NCBI RefSeq assembly: GCF_900157365.1
Contig: NZ_FUEZ01000003.1
Location: 186,001 to 250,000, forward strand
Direction: 5' to 3'
From: Mycobacterium numidiamassiliense
GTDB lineage: Bacteria > Actinomycetota > Actinomycetes > Mycobacteriales > Mycobacteriaceae
Length of the DNA: 64,000 nt
How positions within the stretch are numbered: position 1 is the stretch's first letter; the number at the start of each line of letters is the position of its first letter. Position numbers and translations under genes: made by a program. The notes beneath the pieces are model-generated. The model had not been told where the DNA came from. It searched no databases and worked only from the letters and a program-made list of their open reading frames with translations. Positions 8,163-16,257 of this stretch are shown here, in pieces.

Positions 8163-9518
8163 ATGGGGATCATATTTTCCAGCGTGGTGGACACGCCGCG
8201 CGACGAGGTATTCGCCTGGCACGCCAGACCGGGGGCGATCTACCGGCTGTCGCCGCCGTGGTCGCCGCTGCGGGTGATCGCCGAAGCCGCATCCCTGAAG
8301 GACGGGCGTGCCGAGCTCGGGCTGCCTGCCGGCCTGCGCTGGGTGGCCCAACACCAGGCCGATTCCTACGATCCACCCCACCGTTTCGTCGACGCCATCG
8401 ACAGCGACGGGCTGGCCTCGCTGCCGGCGCGGCTGGCGGTGCGCTGGCGTCACACGCACGACTTCGACGACCTCGGCGAGGGCCGGACCCGGGTCACCGA
8501 TCGGGTTGAGACGCCGGTGCCGGGTGCGGCGCTGCGCCCCATGTTCGTCTACCGGCACCGCCAATTGGCCGACGACCTGGCCTCACACCGGCTGGCCGCC
8601 GAGCACGGCCTAGGGCCGTCGACCGTCGCCGTCACCGGCTCCTCGGGCATGGTCGGCGCAGCCCTGACCGCATTTTTAAGCACCGGCGGCCATCGCGTCA
8701 TCCGACTGGTCCGCGGCGCAGCCCGCAGCGCCGACGAGCGCCAATGGGACGTCGACGACCCCGACCCGGCCCTGCTGGAAGGCGTCGACGCGGTCATCCA
8801 CCTGGCCGGCGCCTCGATCGCCGGCCGGTTCACCGAGCAGCACCGAAATGCCATCCGCGACAGCCGCATTGGACCCACCCAGCGACTAGCCGAACTCCTC
8901 GCCCACGCAGAAACCAGGCCCGCCGTGCTGATCTCGGCCTCGGCGATCGGCTACTACGGGTACGACCGCGGCGACGACACCCTCACCGAGCACAGCGAGC
9001 GCGGCGACGGGTTTCTGGCCGACCTCGTCGCGGACTGGGAGGACTCGACCACCCCGGCCGAGCAGGCCGGGGTGCGGGTGGTTCGGGTACGCACCGGCAT
9101 CGTGCAATCGCCTCTCGGCGGCACGTTGAAGCTGATGCGGCCGTTGTTCAGCGCCGGGCTGGGCGGTCGCCTGGGCAGTGGTCACCAGTGGCTGTCCTGG
9201 ATAGGCATCGACGACCTGGTCGATGTGTATCACCGTGCGCTGTGGGACACCGCGTTGTCCGGCCCGGTGAATGCCGTTGCCCCGCAACCGGTCCGCAACA
9301 TCGAATACACCCGTACCCTCGCCCACGTGGTGCGCAGGCCCGCGGTGTTGCCGGTACCGTCGCTGGGGCCGCGGCTGTTGCTCGGCGAGCAGGGCGCCCG
9401 AGAGCTGGCGTGTGCCAACCAGCGGGTGATTCCGGACAAGCTCAACGCGCTGGGCCACACTTTTCGTCAGCCCCATCTCGATCAGGCCCTGCGTCACCTG
9501 CTCGGTCGCACTCGCTGA
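8163..9518 (+). CDS. SRPBCC-TIGR01777 fusion: cyclase-like domain plus SDR-type epimerase
   Basis: A two-domain protein of 451 aa. Residues 1-145 form an SRPBCC ligand-binding domain (start MGIIFSSVVDTPRDEVFAWH, FVYRHRQLADDL near its end). Residues 155-450 form an extended SDR of the TIGR01777 family with the Rossmann motif VAVTGSSGMVGAAL, VDAVIHLAGASIAGRF, the ISASAIGYYGYDRGD active-site strand and a C-terminal DUF1731-like segment (FRQPHLDQALRHLL). The reaction is unknown. TIGR01777 genes often sit beside photolyase and carotenoid genes in bacteria, and this one lies just upstream of crtE, so a role in the light response is possible. It could equally be read through from the glycosyltransferase gene 38 bp upstream. 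Confidence 0.85.
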   Translation: MGIIFSSVVDTPRDEVFAWHARPGAIYRLSPPWSPLRVIAEAASLKDGRAELGLPAGLRWVAQHQADSYDPPHRFVDAIDSDGLASLPARLAVRWRHTHDFDDLGEGRTRVTDRVETPVPGAALRPMFVYRHRQLADDLASHRLAAEHGLGPSTVAVTGSSGMVGAALTAFLSTGGHRVIRLVRGAARSADERQWDVDDPDPALLEGVDAVIHLAGASIAGRFTEQHRNAIRDSRIGPTQRLAELLAHAETRPAVLISASAIGYYGYDRGDDTLTEHSERGDGFLADLVADWEDSTTPAEQAGVRVVRVRTGIVQSPLGGTLKLMRPLFSAGLGGRLGSGHQWLSWIGIDDLVDVYHRALWDTALSGPVNAVAPQPVRNIEYTRTLAHVVRRPAVLPVPSLGPRLLLGEQGARELACANQRVIPDKLNALGHTFRQPHLDQALRHLLGRTR

Positions 9519-9650
9519 TTTTCGCCACGGTCGGCATGCGCCGCGGCGAATTCGGCTGCCCCGCTGCTCTTTTACACATGTACTAGGCGCCTCAGCCCAC
9601 GGGGCGCCCATTTCTGGCCGAGGCGGCAGGAGTGGCGTACGGTGAGATCA

Positions 9651-9679
9651 TTCAGTAAGTTAATGTTTCAGTAATTGAA
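9651..9679. promoter_or_regulatory. Tandem 13-bp operator-like sites upstream of crtE
   Basis: Two related sites whose starts are 16 bp apart: TTCAGTAAGTTAA (9651-9663) and TTCAGTAATTGAA (9667-9679). The second is a near-perfect palindrome (TTCA-N5-TGAA). The same pair with the same spacing occurs at 21250-21278 between marR and tspO. They lie 61-89 bp upstream of the crtE start. A MarR-family protein from this locus is the likely binder (inference). Confidence 0.7.
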
Positions 9680-9739
9680 TTGAGCGCTCGTTTACCGCCA
9701 CTGTCCGGTTTTTCGTTTATCGTCAAAGGGGTACCACGC

Positions 9740-10927
9740 GTGAATCCGAGCCGTTCAAGCCAGCGGCTGACCGACCTAGCCGGGGAGGTGTCGGTGGCAG
9801 CCGTGCATGCATTCCCCCCGCTACGCCGCACCGAGGGTGCCGGTACCCCGTGGGCGTCGCCCCCTGTCGGCCAGTTCGACACGTGGAAAACGGTTGTGCG
9901 CCAAGAGGTGCTCACACGCGTGGCCGCATTCGTCACCCACCGGTGCGCCGACGAGTTGGGCGCCTGCGGTGTGGACGTGGCCGGTGACATCTTGACGGAG
10001 TTCGTCAACGGCGGCAAATGCCTGCGCTCGACGTTCATGTACCTCGGCTGGCTGTGCGGCGCGCCGGCCAGCGACGCCGCCCTGTCGGCAGGTGCCAGCC
10101 TGGAGCTGCTGCACGCTTTCGCGTTACTGCAAGACGACGTGATGGACGATTCGCCATCCCGCCGCGGACGCCCCGCCGCACATGTCCAATTCGCCAGCTG
10201 GCACCGCCACCGCGGTCTGTCCGGCTCGTCGCGACGCTTCGGCGAGTCGGCCGCCGTGCTGCTCGGCGATCTGTGCCTGATCTGGGCCGAGCAGATGCTG
10301 CGCGACAGCGGCTTGCAGCGCCATCAGCTGGCCCAGGCGTGGCCGCGCTACGACGCCATGCGCACCGAACTCGCGGTGGGCCAATTCGCCGATCTGGCGA
10401 TCGACGTCCGCGATCTCCCCACGGTGGAGGACGTGCTCGAGGTGGCGCGGCGCAAGTCGGGCAACTACACCGTGCGCCGCCCCCTCGAGATCGGGGCCGC
10501 GATGGCCGGCTGCGACGAGCCCGTGCTCGCCGCGCTCGGCGACTACGGTTGCGCCATCGGTGAAGCGTTCCAGCTGCGCGACGACATCCTCGGCATCTTC
10601 GGATCACCCACCGCGACCGGCAAACCCAACAGCGGCGATCTGGTCGAACGCAAGGCAACCAGCGTCGTGGTGGCCGCGCATCAGTTGGCCGATGCCTCGA
10701 CGCGGCGCCAGATGCGCCAGCTGATGATCGGCGCCTGGCTCGACGACGCCGCGCTGGAGCACTGGCGGAACATGATCGCGGCCACCGGGGCGGTGCAGTG
10801 GATCGAAGAACTCATCGCCGACCGTGTCGAGCGGGCGCAAAACGCATTGGACCGTGCCCAGTTCGATCATTCACTCGCCGCCGCGCTGATGGGCATGGCC
10901 GACCTGTGCACCCAGCGGGCGGCATGA
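9740..10927 (+). CDS. crtE: Geranylgeranyl diphosphate synthase
   Basis: Trans-isoprenyl diphosphate synthase supplying C20 GGPP for carotenoids. The first Asp-rich motif is LLQDDVMDDS (DDxxD) and the second is QLRDDILGIFG. GTG at 9740 is chosen as start because AAAGGGG lies 8 bp upstream (395 aa). The frame stays open to 9680, but that stretch overlaps the operator sites and looks non-coding. First gene of an eight-gene operon; its stop overlaps the crtI ATG by 4 bp. Its position ahead of crtI and crtB marks it as the carotenoid-specific GGPP synthase. Confidence 0.93.
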   Translation: MNPSRSSQRLTDLAGEVSVAAVHAFPPLRRTEGAGTPWASPPVGQFDTWKTVVRQEVLTRVAAFVTHRCADELGACGVDVAGDILTEFVNGGKCLRSTFMYLGWLCGAPASDAALSAGASLELLHAFALLQDDVMDDSPSRRGRPAAHVQFASWHRHRGLSGSSRRFGESAAVLLGDLCLIWAEQMLRDSGLQRHQLAQAWPRYDAMRTELAVGQFADLAIDVRDLPTVEDVLEVARRKSGNYTVRRPLEIGAAMAGCDEPVLAALGDYGCAIGEAFQLRDDILGIFGSPTATGKPNSGDLVERKATSVVVAAHQLADASTRRQMRQLMIGAWLDDAALEHWRNMIAATGAVQWIEELIADRVERAQNALDRAQFDHSLAAALMGMADLCTQRAA

Positions 10928-12444
10928 GCATCCGAACCGTGCCCGGGCGCACCGATCACGTCGTCGTGGTCGGCGCCGGATTCGCGGGGCTTTCCGCCGC
11001 TTTGCAGCTGGCCGGCCGGGGTCGCAGCGTCACGGTGGTGGAGCGCAATCCGTGGCCGGGCGGACGTGCGGGCCGCCAGGATATCGACGGCTACCGGATC
11101 GACACCGGGCCGACGGTGCTGACGATGCCGGACATCATCGACGAGGCGTTCGCGGCCGTCGGTGAAACCCTTTCCGAGAGAATCGAATTGCTGCCGCTCG
11201 ATCCGGCCTACCGGGCGATGTTCAACGACGGCAGCGCCATCGACGTGCACACGGACGCCGACCGGATGGCGGCCGCGGTGCGCGATTTCGCGGGGCGGGA
11301 GTCCGAGGAGGGCTACCTGCGGCTGCGCGAGTGGCTGACCCAGCTCTACCACACCGAATTCGCCGGGTTCATCGCCTCGAACTTCGACTCTCCGCTGTCG
11401 CTGCTCAACGGTCAGCTGGCCAAGCTGACGATGCTGGGCGGATTCCGTCGGTGGGACACGATGGTCAACCGGCACATCAGCGATCCGCGGTTGCGGCGGG
11501 TGTTCACTTTCCAGTCGCTCTACGCCGGCGTCGCACCGCAACACGCGCTGGCGGTCTACGCGGTGATCGCCTACATGGACACCGTCGCCGGCGTGTTCTT
11601 TCCCCGCGGCGGGGTACGCGCGCTGCCGGATGCACTGGCCGCGGCGGCCGCCGACGCCGGAGTACGGTTCTGCTACGGGTCGACGGTCACAGCGCTGGAG
11701 CGCACCGGCGAGCGGATCACCGCCGTGCACACCGACCGCGATGGCCGAATCGCTTGTGACGCAGTAGTTCTGACCACTGAGCTGCCGCAGACCTACCGGC
11801 TGCTGGGCCGCAGCCCGCGGCGGCTGCTCCCGCTGCGCCCGGCGCCCTCGGCGGTGGTCGTGCACGTGGGCTCGGCCGCCGTGCCAGCGAACAGCGTGCA
11901 CCACACCATCCTGTTCGGCGGCGCGTGGGATCAGACGTTCACCGACATCATCCGCGACGGCCGGGTCATGACGGACCCCTCGCTGCTGGTCACCCGCCCG
12001 ACGGCGAGTGACCCGATGTTGGCACCCGCCGGGCGCGACCTGCTCTACGTGCTGGCGCCGGCGCCGAACCTGAGTCGCGGTGACATCGATTGGGAGCGCA
12101 CCGGCGACGCCTACGCGGAATCACTGATCGACCTTGTGCGGCAACGGTTGTTCCCCGGCCTGCGCGACGGCGCCCAGCTGCTGCACGTCGACACCCCGGC
12201 CGATTGGGCCCGCCAGGACATGACGGCGGGCACCCCGTTCGCGCTGGCACACACCTTCGCCCAGACCGGGCCGTTCCGGCCGGCCAATACCGTGCGCGGT
12301 ATCGCGAACGCGGTGCTGGCCGGGTCGTCGACACTGCCGGGTGTGGGGGTGCCCACCACGCTCATCTCCGGGCGCCTGGCGGCCGACCGCATCACGGGCG
12401 CCATCGACCGGTCAACCACGACCCTGGATCTGAAGGCCCGATGA
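10924..12444 (+). CDS. crtI: Phytoene desaturase
   Basis: CrtI-type flavoprotein (506 aa) that desaturates phytoene to lycopene. The N-terminal dinucleotide-binding motif is VVVVGAGFAGLSAAL followed by VVERNPWPGGRAGR. GYRIDTGPTVLTMPD and FFPRGGVRALPDALAAAA are typical, and the C-terminal FAD-contact segment is NAVLAGSSTLPGVGVPTTLI. It starts at ATG 10924 (MSIRTVPG), overlapping crtE by 4 bp; longer in-frame starts would lie inside crtE. It runs directly into crtB with another ATGA overlap. Confidence 0.97.
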   Translation: MSIRTVPGRTDHVVVVGAGFAGLSAALQLAGRGRSVTVVERNPWPGGRAGRQDIDGYRIDTGPTVLTMPDIIDEAFAAVGETLSERIELLPLDPAYRAMFNDGSAIDVHTDADRMAAAVRDFAGRESEEGYLRLREWLTQLYHTEFAGFIASNFDSPLSLLNGQLAKLTMLGGFRRWDTMVNRHISDPRLRRVFTFQSLYAGVAPQHALAVYAVIAYMDTVAGVFFPRGGVRALPDALAAAAADAGVRFCYGSTVTALERTGERITAVHTDRDGRIACDAVVLTTELPQTYRLLGRSPRRLLPLRPAPSAVVVHVGSAAVPANSVHHTILFGGAWDQTFTDIIRDGRVMTDPSLLVTRPTASDPMLAPAGRDLLYVLAPAPNLSRGDIDWERTGDAYAESLIDLVRQRLFPGLRDGAQLLHVDTPADWARQDMTAGTPFALAHTFAQTGPFRPANTVRGIANAVLAGSSTLPGVGVPTTLISGRLAADRITGAIDRSTTTLDLKAR

Positions 12445-13391
12445 TCCGCGCAGAGTTGGACGCCGCGGGCATCGACGATGCCCGCCTGCGGGCGGCCTAT
12501 CGACAGTGCCGGCAGATCGCCGCCGAACACGGCCGCACCTATTTCCTGGCGACCCGGCTGCTGGCCCCCGACCAGCGCCCGGCGGTGCACGCGCTGTACG
12601 GCTTCGCCCGTCATGCCGACGACATCCTCGACGAGTTCAATCCGGCCCTCGACACTCGTGCGCGGGCGCAGCGGCTGCAGGAGTTGTCTGACCGCTTCTT
12701 CGCCGGCGGCGACCGCGACGAGCCCGTCCTTGCCGCGGTCGACGACACGGTGCGTCGCTACCGGATTCCCACGGATTTGTTCGAGGACTTTCTGGCCTCC
12801 ATGCGCATGGACCTGAGCGTCACCGACTATCCCGACCGCGCGGCGCTCAACCGCTACATGCGTGGCTCGGCGGAAGTCATTGGGCTGCAGATGCTTCCAA
12901 TCCTGGGAACGGTCGGCACCGTCGACGAGGCCGCCCCGTACGCCGCGGCGCTGGGGCGCGCCTTTCAGCTCACCAATTTTCTGCGCGACGTAGACGAGGA
13001 TCTGAGCCGCGACAGGATCTATCTGCCCGCCGACGAACTCGCCGCGCACGGCGTCGACCGGGACCTGATGACCTGGTGTCACATTCACCGCCGTACCGAC
13101 GCGCGGGTGCGCGACGCCCTGGCGGCCCAGCACGAGATCACCAGGGACATCTACCGATTCGCCGCCGACGGCATCGGCCTGCTGGCGCCGCGTTCGCGGC
13201 CTTGTGTGGCCACCGCGTTGACCCTGTATTCCGAGATTCTGGATCGCATCGAAGACTGCGATTTCGCGGTGTTCGCCCAGCGGGCGACCGTCGGCACTAC
13301 GCGACGCATCCAGGTCGCCGGCGGGGCGCTGCTGCGGGCGTGGTGGGCACGGATGGGACGGTCCGAGCGTCGAAGGGCCGGTGCGGCGTGA
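12441..13391 (+). CDS. crtB: Phytoene synthase
   Basis: Squalene/phytoene synthase family protein (316 aa) that condenses two GGPP to phytoene. Both Asp-rich substrate motifs are visible: RHADDILDE (near residue 60) and FLRDVDEDLSRDRIYLP (near residue 190). GSAEVIGLQMLPILG is the conserved middle region. ATG 12441 overlaps the crtI stop by 4 bp, and its own stop overlaps the GTG of crtYc. Confidence 0.97.
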   Translation: MIRAELDAAGIDDARLRAAYRQCRQIAAEHGRTYFLATRLLAPDQRPAVHALYGFARHADDILDEFNPALDTRARAQRLQELSDRFFAGGDRDEPVLAAVDDTVRRYRIPTDLFEDFLASMRMDLSVTDYPDRAALNRYMRGSAEVIGLQMLPILGTVGTVDEAAPYAAALGRAFQLTNFLRDVDEDLSRDRIYLPADELAAHGVDRDLMTWCHIHRRTDARVRDALAAQHEITRDIYRFAADGIGLLAPRSRPCVATALTLYSEILDRIEDCDFAVFAQRATVGTTRRIQVAGGALLRAWWARMGRSERRRAGAA

Positions 13392-13711
13392 GCGACCGCT
13401 GGGAATACCTGATCGTGCTGGGCTTGTGCGTGGCCATCACCGCGCCCCTGGAAATGTTCGGCGCCGGCGTCTACCGCCAACCGCGGCGGCTGGTGCGCGC
13501 GATAGTTCCCGTCGCGCTGGTGTTCCTCGTCTGGGACGCGGTGGCCATCGCCGCAGGCGTGTGGACGTACAACGACGGCTACATCATCGGCGCCCATCTG
13601 CCCTTCCGGGTGCCCCTGGAAGAGGTGCTGTTCTTCGTGGTTATTCCGTTGTGCGCCTTGCTGACCTACAACGCGGTGACCGCCATCCTCGAACGGGCCA
13701 AGCGGCGATGA
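13388..13711 (+). CDS. crtYc: Lycopene cyclase subunit, CrtYc type
   Basis: Small membrane protein (107 aa), one half of the heterodimeric actinobacterial lycopene beta-cyclase. Three hydrophobic segments are at about residues 7-26, 36-56 and 75-98. The conserved motif is FRVPLEEVLFFVVIPL. The start is GTG 13388 within a GTGA overlap with crtB. It is followed without a gap by crtYd; both are needed for cyclisation in characterised actinobacterial systems. Confidence 0.93.
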   Translation: MSDRWEYLIVLGLCVAITAPLEMFGAGVYRQPRRLVRAIVPVALVFLVWDAVAIAAGVWTYNDGYIIGAHLPFRVPLEEVLFFVVIPLCALLTYNAVTAILERAKRR

Positions 13712-14025
13712 CGGGCCTGGGCTACACCCTGCCGGCCATCGTGGCGGTGCTGGCAGTGTGCGCGCTGGAGTTCGCGCTGCTGCACACCGGGCTGTTCCGG
13801 CGCCCCGCCTACTGGCTGTCGATGGTGATCGTCCTCGGATTCCAGATACCGGTCGACGGCTGGCTGACCAAACGCAGCGCGCCGATCGTGATCTACAACG
13901 AACCACAGACAAGCGGCATCAGGTTTCCGCTGGACATTCCCATCGAGGACTTCTTGTTCGGGTTCGCGCTGGTGACCGCCGTGTTGCTGCTGTGGGAACG
14001 TCAGCATGCGAGCCGACATGGATAG
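13708..14025 (+). CDS. crtYd: Lycopene cyclase subunit, CrtYd type
   Basis: Second lycopene cyclase subunit (105 aa), with three predicted membrane spans and the family motif FPLDIPIEDFLFGFALV. ATG 13708 overlaps the crtYc stop by 4 bp. With CrtYc it would close both ends of lycopene to give beta-carotene. Its 3' end overlaps the next gene by about 20 bp. Confidence 0.93.
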   Translation: MTGLGYTLPAIVAVLAVCALEFALLHTGLFRRPAYWLSMVIVLGFQIPVDGWLTKRSAPIVIYNEPQTSGIRFPLDIPIEDFLFGFALVTAVLLLWERQHASRHG

Positions 14026-14737
14026 ATCAGGTCTGCCTCGCGCCGCGGTGCCCGACGCCTTCGACGTCGGCGCAACGGCTTACGACCGGCTGGTCGGCGC
14101 CAACCCCGCCTATCACGCCAACCTCGCCCTGTCGGCGCAGCGAATGAGCCTGCCCCAGAAGGGCAGGGGAATGCGGCTGCTCGACGCGGGCTGCGGCACC
14201 GGCGCCTCGACGGCCGCGCTGCTCGCGGCGGCGCCCGACGCCGAGATCGTCGCGGTGGACGCCTCGCGCGGGATGCTCGATGCCGCACAAGCGAAGTCGT
14301 GGCCGTCCTCGGTGCGTTTCGTCCACGCCCGGGTCGAAGACCTGGCCGAACACGGGATCACCGGCCCGTTCGACGCGATTCTGTCGGCGTATCTGCTGCG
14401 CAACCTCGCGGACCCGGACCGCCAACTGCGGGCCTTTCGCGACCTGCTGCGACCCGGCGGCACGCTGGCGGTCCATGAGTACTCGGTGCGCGACTCGTCC
14501 GCGGCGACATTGACCTGGCATGCGGTGTGCTGGGGCATCATCATCCCGGCCGGCTGGTGGCGCACCCGCGACACCACGCTGTACCGGCACCTGTGGCGCA
14601 GCGTCCTGGCCTTCGACGGGGCGGCACAATTTCGGCGCCGCATGCGCGAGGCCGGATTCGCCGGTGTGCGAAGCGAAACCGTGCCCGGCTGGGAACGCAA
14701 CGTCGTCCATCTATTCCAGGGGGAGGCGCTGCGATGA
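14006..14737 (+). CDS. SAM-dependent methyltransferase of the carotenoid operon (CrtT-like)
   Basis: Class I methyltransferase (243 aa) with motif I LLDAGCGTGASTAAL, motif II AVDASRGML and motif IV FDAILSAYLLRNLADPD. It sits between the cyclase genes and crtU. A methyltransferase (crtT) of unknown substrate also occurs next to crtU in Streptomyces carotenoid clusters. The arrangement suggests a role in pigment modification, but the aromatic-ring methyl shift by CrtU itself needs no SAM. ATG 14006 is used; ATG 14018 is an in-frame alternative. The stop overlaps the crtU start. Confidence 0.85.
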   Translation: MRADMDRSGLPRAAVPDAFDVGATAYDRLVGANPAYHANLALSAQRMSLPQKGRGMRLLDAGCGTGASTAALLAAAPDAEIVAVDASRGMLDAAQAKSWPSSVRFVHARVEDLAEHGITGPFDAILSAYLLRNLADPDRQLRAFRDLLRPGGTLAVHEYSVRDSSAATLTWHAVCWGIIIPAGWWRTRDTTLYRHLWRSVLAFDGAAQFRRRMREAGFAGVRSETVPGWERNVVHLFQGEALR

Positions 14738-16257
14738 TCGACCGCCACCGCCATGTCCATCCGGCACCGCCGGGGTTGCCCGACACCGGCTCGCTGTCAT
14801 GGCGGCCGCGCGTCGTGGTCGTCGGCGGCGGAATCGCCGGCCTGACCGCGGCGACCGGGCTCGCCGAACGCGGGATCGACGTGGACGTCGTCGAGCGCGA
14901 GGAGTATCTGGGCGGCCGGGTCGGCGGCTGGACCGAATACTCCGACGGCGCCGAGCTGGCGATGAACCGCGGGTTCCACGCCTTCTTCCGCCAGTACTAC
15001 AACCTGCGAAACCTGTTGCGCCGCGCCGATCCACAGCTGCGCATGCTCGCGCCCGTCGAGGACTACCCGCTGCTCGACGGCGCGGGCCGCCGCGACAGCT
15101 TCCGCGGATTGCCGCGCACCCCGCCGTGGAACGCGCTGGCATTCGCGTTGCGCAGCCCGACGTTTCGGCTCAGCGATCTGGCTCGCATCGATGCCCGTGC
15201 GGCCGCACCCCTGGCGGCGGTATCGGTGCCGGACATCTACCGCCGGCTCGACCACATCGATGCCGACACCTTCTTGAAGAGCATCAATTTCCCGGAGTCG
15301 GCGCGTCACCTCGCGTTCGAAGTGTTCTCCCGGAGCTTTTTCGCCGAACCGGCGCAGTTGTCCGCCGCCGAGCTGGCCACCATGTTCCATATCTATTTCC
15401 TCGGCTCCAGCGAGGGCCTGATCTTCGACGTCGCCACCGCGAATTTCGATGTGGCGCTGTGGAATCCGATCCGGCAGTACTTGAGCGACCGGGGTGTTCG
15501 GGTGCACCTCGGCGCTCAGGTGCGCCGCGTCTGTCCGGGAGATGCGAAAGCGTTTCGCGTCCATACCGATTCGGGTGATCAGCTGGACGCGGACGCCGTG
15601 GTGTTGGCGCTCGACGTGGGCGGTCTGCAGCAAGTGGTGGCCGCGTCGCCGGATCTCGGCGATGAACGGTGGCGCGAGCGGATCAGCCAGTTGCGCACCG
15701 CGCCGTCGTTCGTGGTCCATCGGCTGTGGCTGGACTCCCCCGTCGACTCGAACCGGTCGGCGTTCCTCGGCACCGCGGGCCATGAGCCGCTCGACAACAT
15801 CAGTGTGCTCGAACGCTACGAACGCGAGGCCGCCGCGTGGGCAGGCGCGAACCGCGGCTCTGTGGTCGAATTGCATTCGTATGCAATGACTTCTGAGCTC
15901 CCCGACGAGGTTGCGATCGGGCAGCTGCACAAGTTGTACGGCGAGACCGCCGCAGCGCGTGTGGTCCACCAGCGCGTGCTGCGTCGCAGCGACTGCCCGC
16001 TGTTCGCGCCGGGCACCTACTCTCAGCGGCCGGCGGTGGCCACGCCACAGCCCGGGCTGGTCCTGGCCGGAGACGGTATCCGCGTGGACCTGCCGGTGGC
16101 CCTGATGGAGCGGGCCGCGACCACCGGCTGGTCGGCCGCGAACCAGCTGCTCAGTTCGTGGGGAATTGCCGGCCATGAGCTCTACACCGTTCCGACCCGC
16201 GGCCGGTCGGCGCTGCTGCGCTGGATGGCCGAGCGTCAAGGGCGGGGCGCGCCATGA
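14734..16257 (+). CDS. crtU: Beta-carotene desaturase/methylase (isorenieratene synthase)
   Basis: FAD-dependent CrtU-type enzyme (507 aa) that turns beta-ionone rings into aromatic phi-rings, converting beta-carotene to isorenieratene. The dinucleotide motif is VVVVGGGIAGLTAA (residues 28-41), followed by VVEREEYLGGRVGG. The segments MNRGFHAFFRQYYNLRNLLR, EDYPLLDG and the C-terminal PGLVLAGDGIRVDLPVALME are characteristic of CrtU rather than CrtI. ATG 14734 overlaps the methyltransferase stop, and its own stop overlaps the ATG of a Rieske-protein gene. This predicts an aromatic carotenoid, as known from some mycobacteria (leprotene). Confidence 0.88.
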   Translation: MIDRHRHVHPAPPGLPDTGSLSWRPRVVVVGGGIAGLTAATGLAERGIDVDVVEREEYLGGRVGGWTEYSDGAELAMNRGFHAFFRQYYNLRNLLRRADPQLRMLAPVEDYPLLDGAGRRDSFRGLPRTPPWNALAFALRSPTFRLSDLARIDARAAAPLAAVSVPDIYRRLDHIDADTFLKSINFPESARHLAFEVFSRSFFAEPAQLSAAELATMFHIYFLGSSEGLIFDVATANFDVALWNPIRQYLSDRGVRVHLGAQVRRVCPGDAKAFRVHTDSGDQLDADAVVLALDVGGLQQVVAASPDLGDERWRERISQLRTAPSFVVHRLWLDSPVDSNRSAFLGTAGHEPLDNISVLERYEREAAAWAGANRGSVVELHSYAMTSELPDEVAIGQLHKLYGETAAARVVHQRVLRRSDCPLFAPGTYSQRPAVATPQPGLVLAGDGIRVDLPVALMERAATTGWSAANQLLSSWGIAGHELYTVPTRGRSALLRWMAERQGRGAP

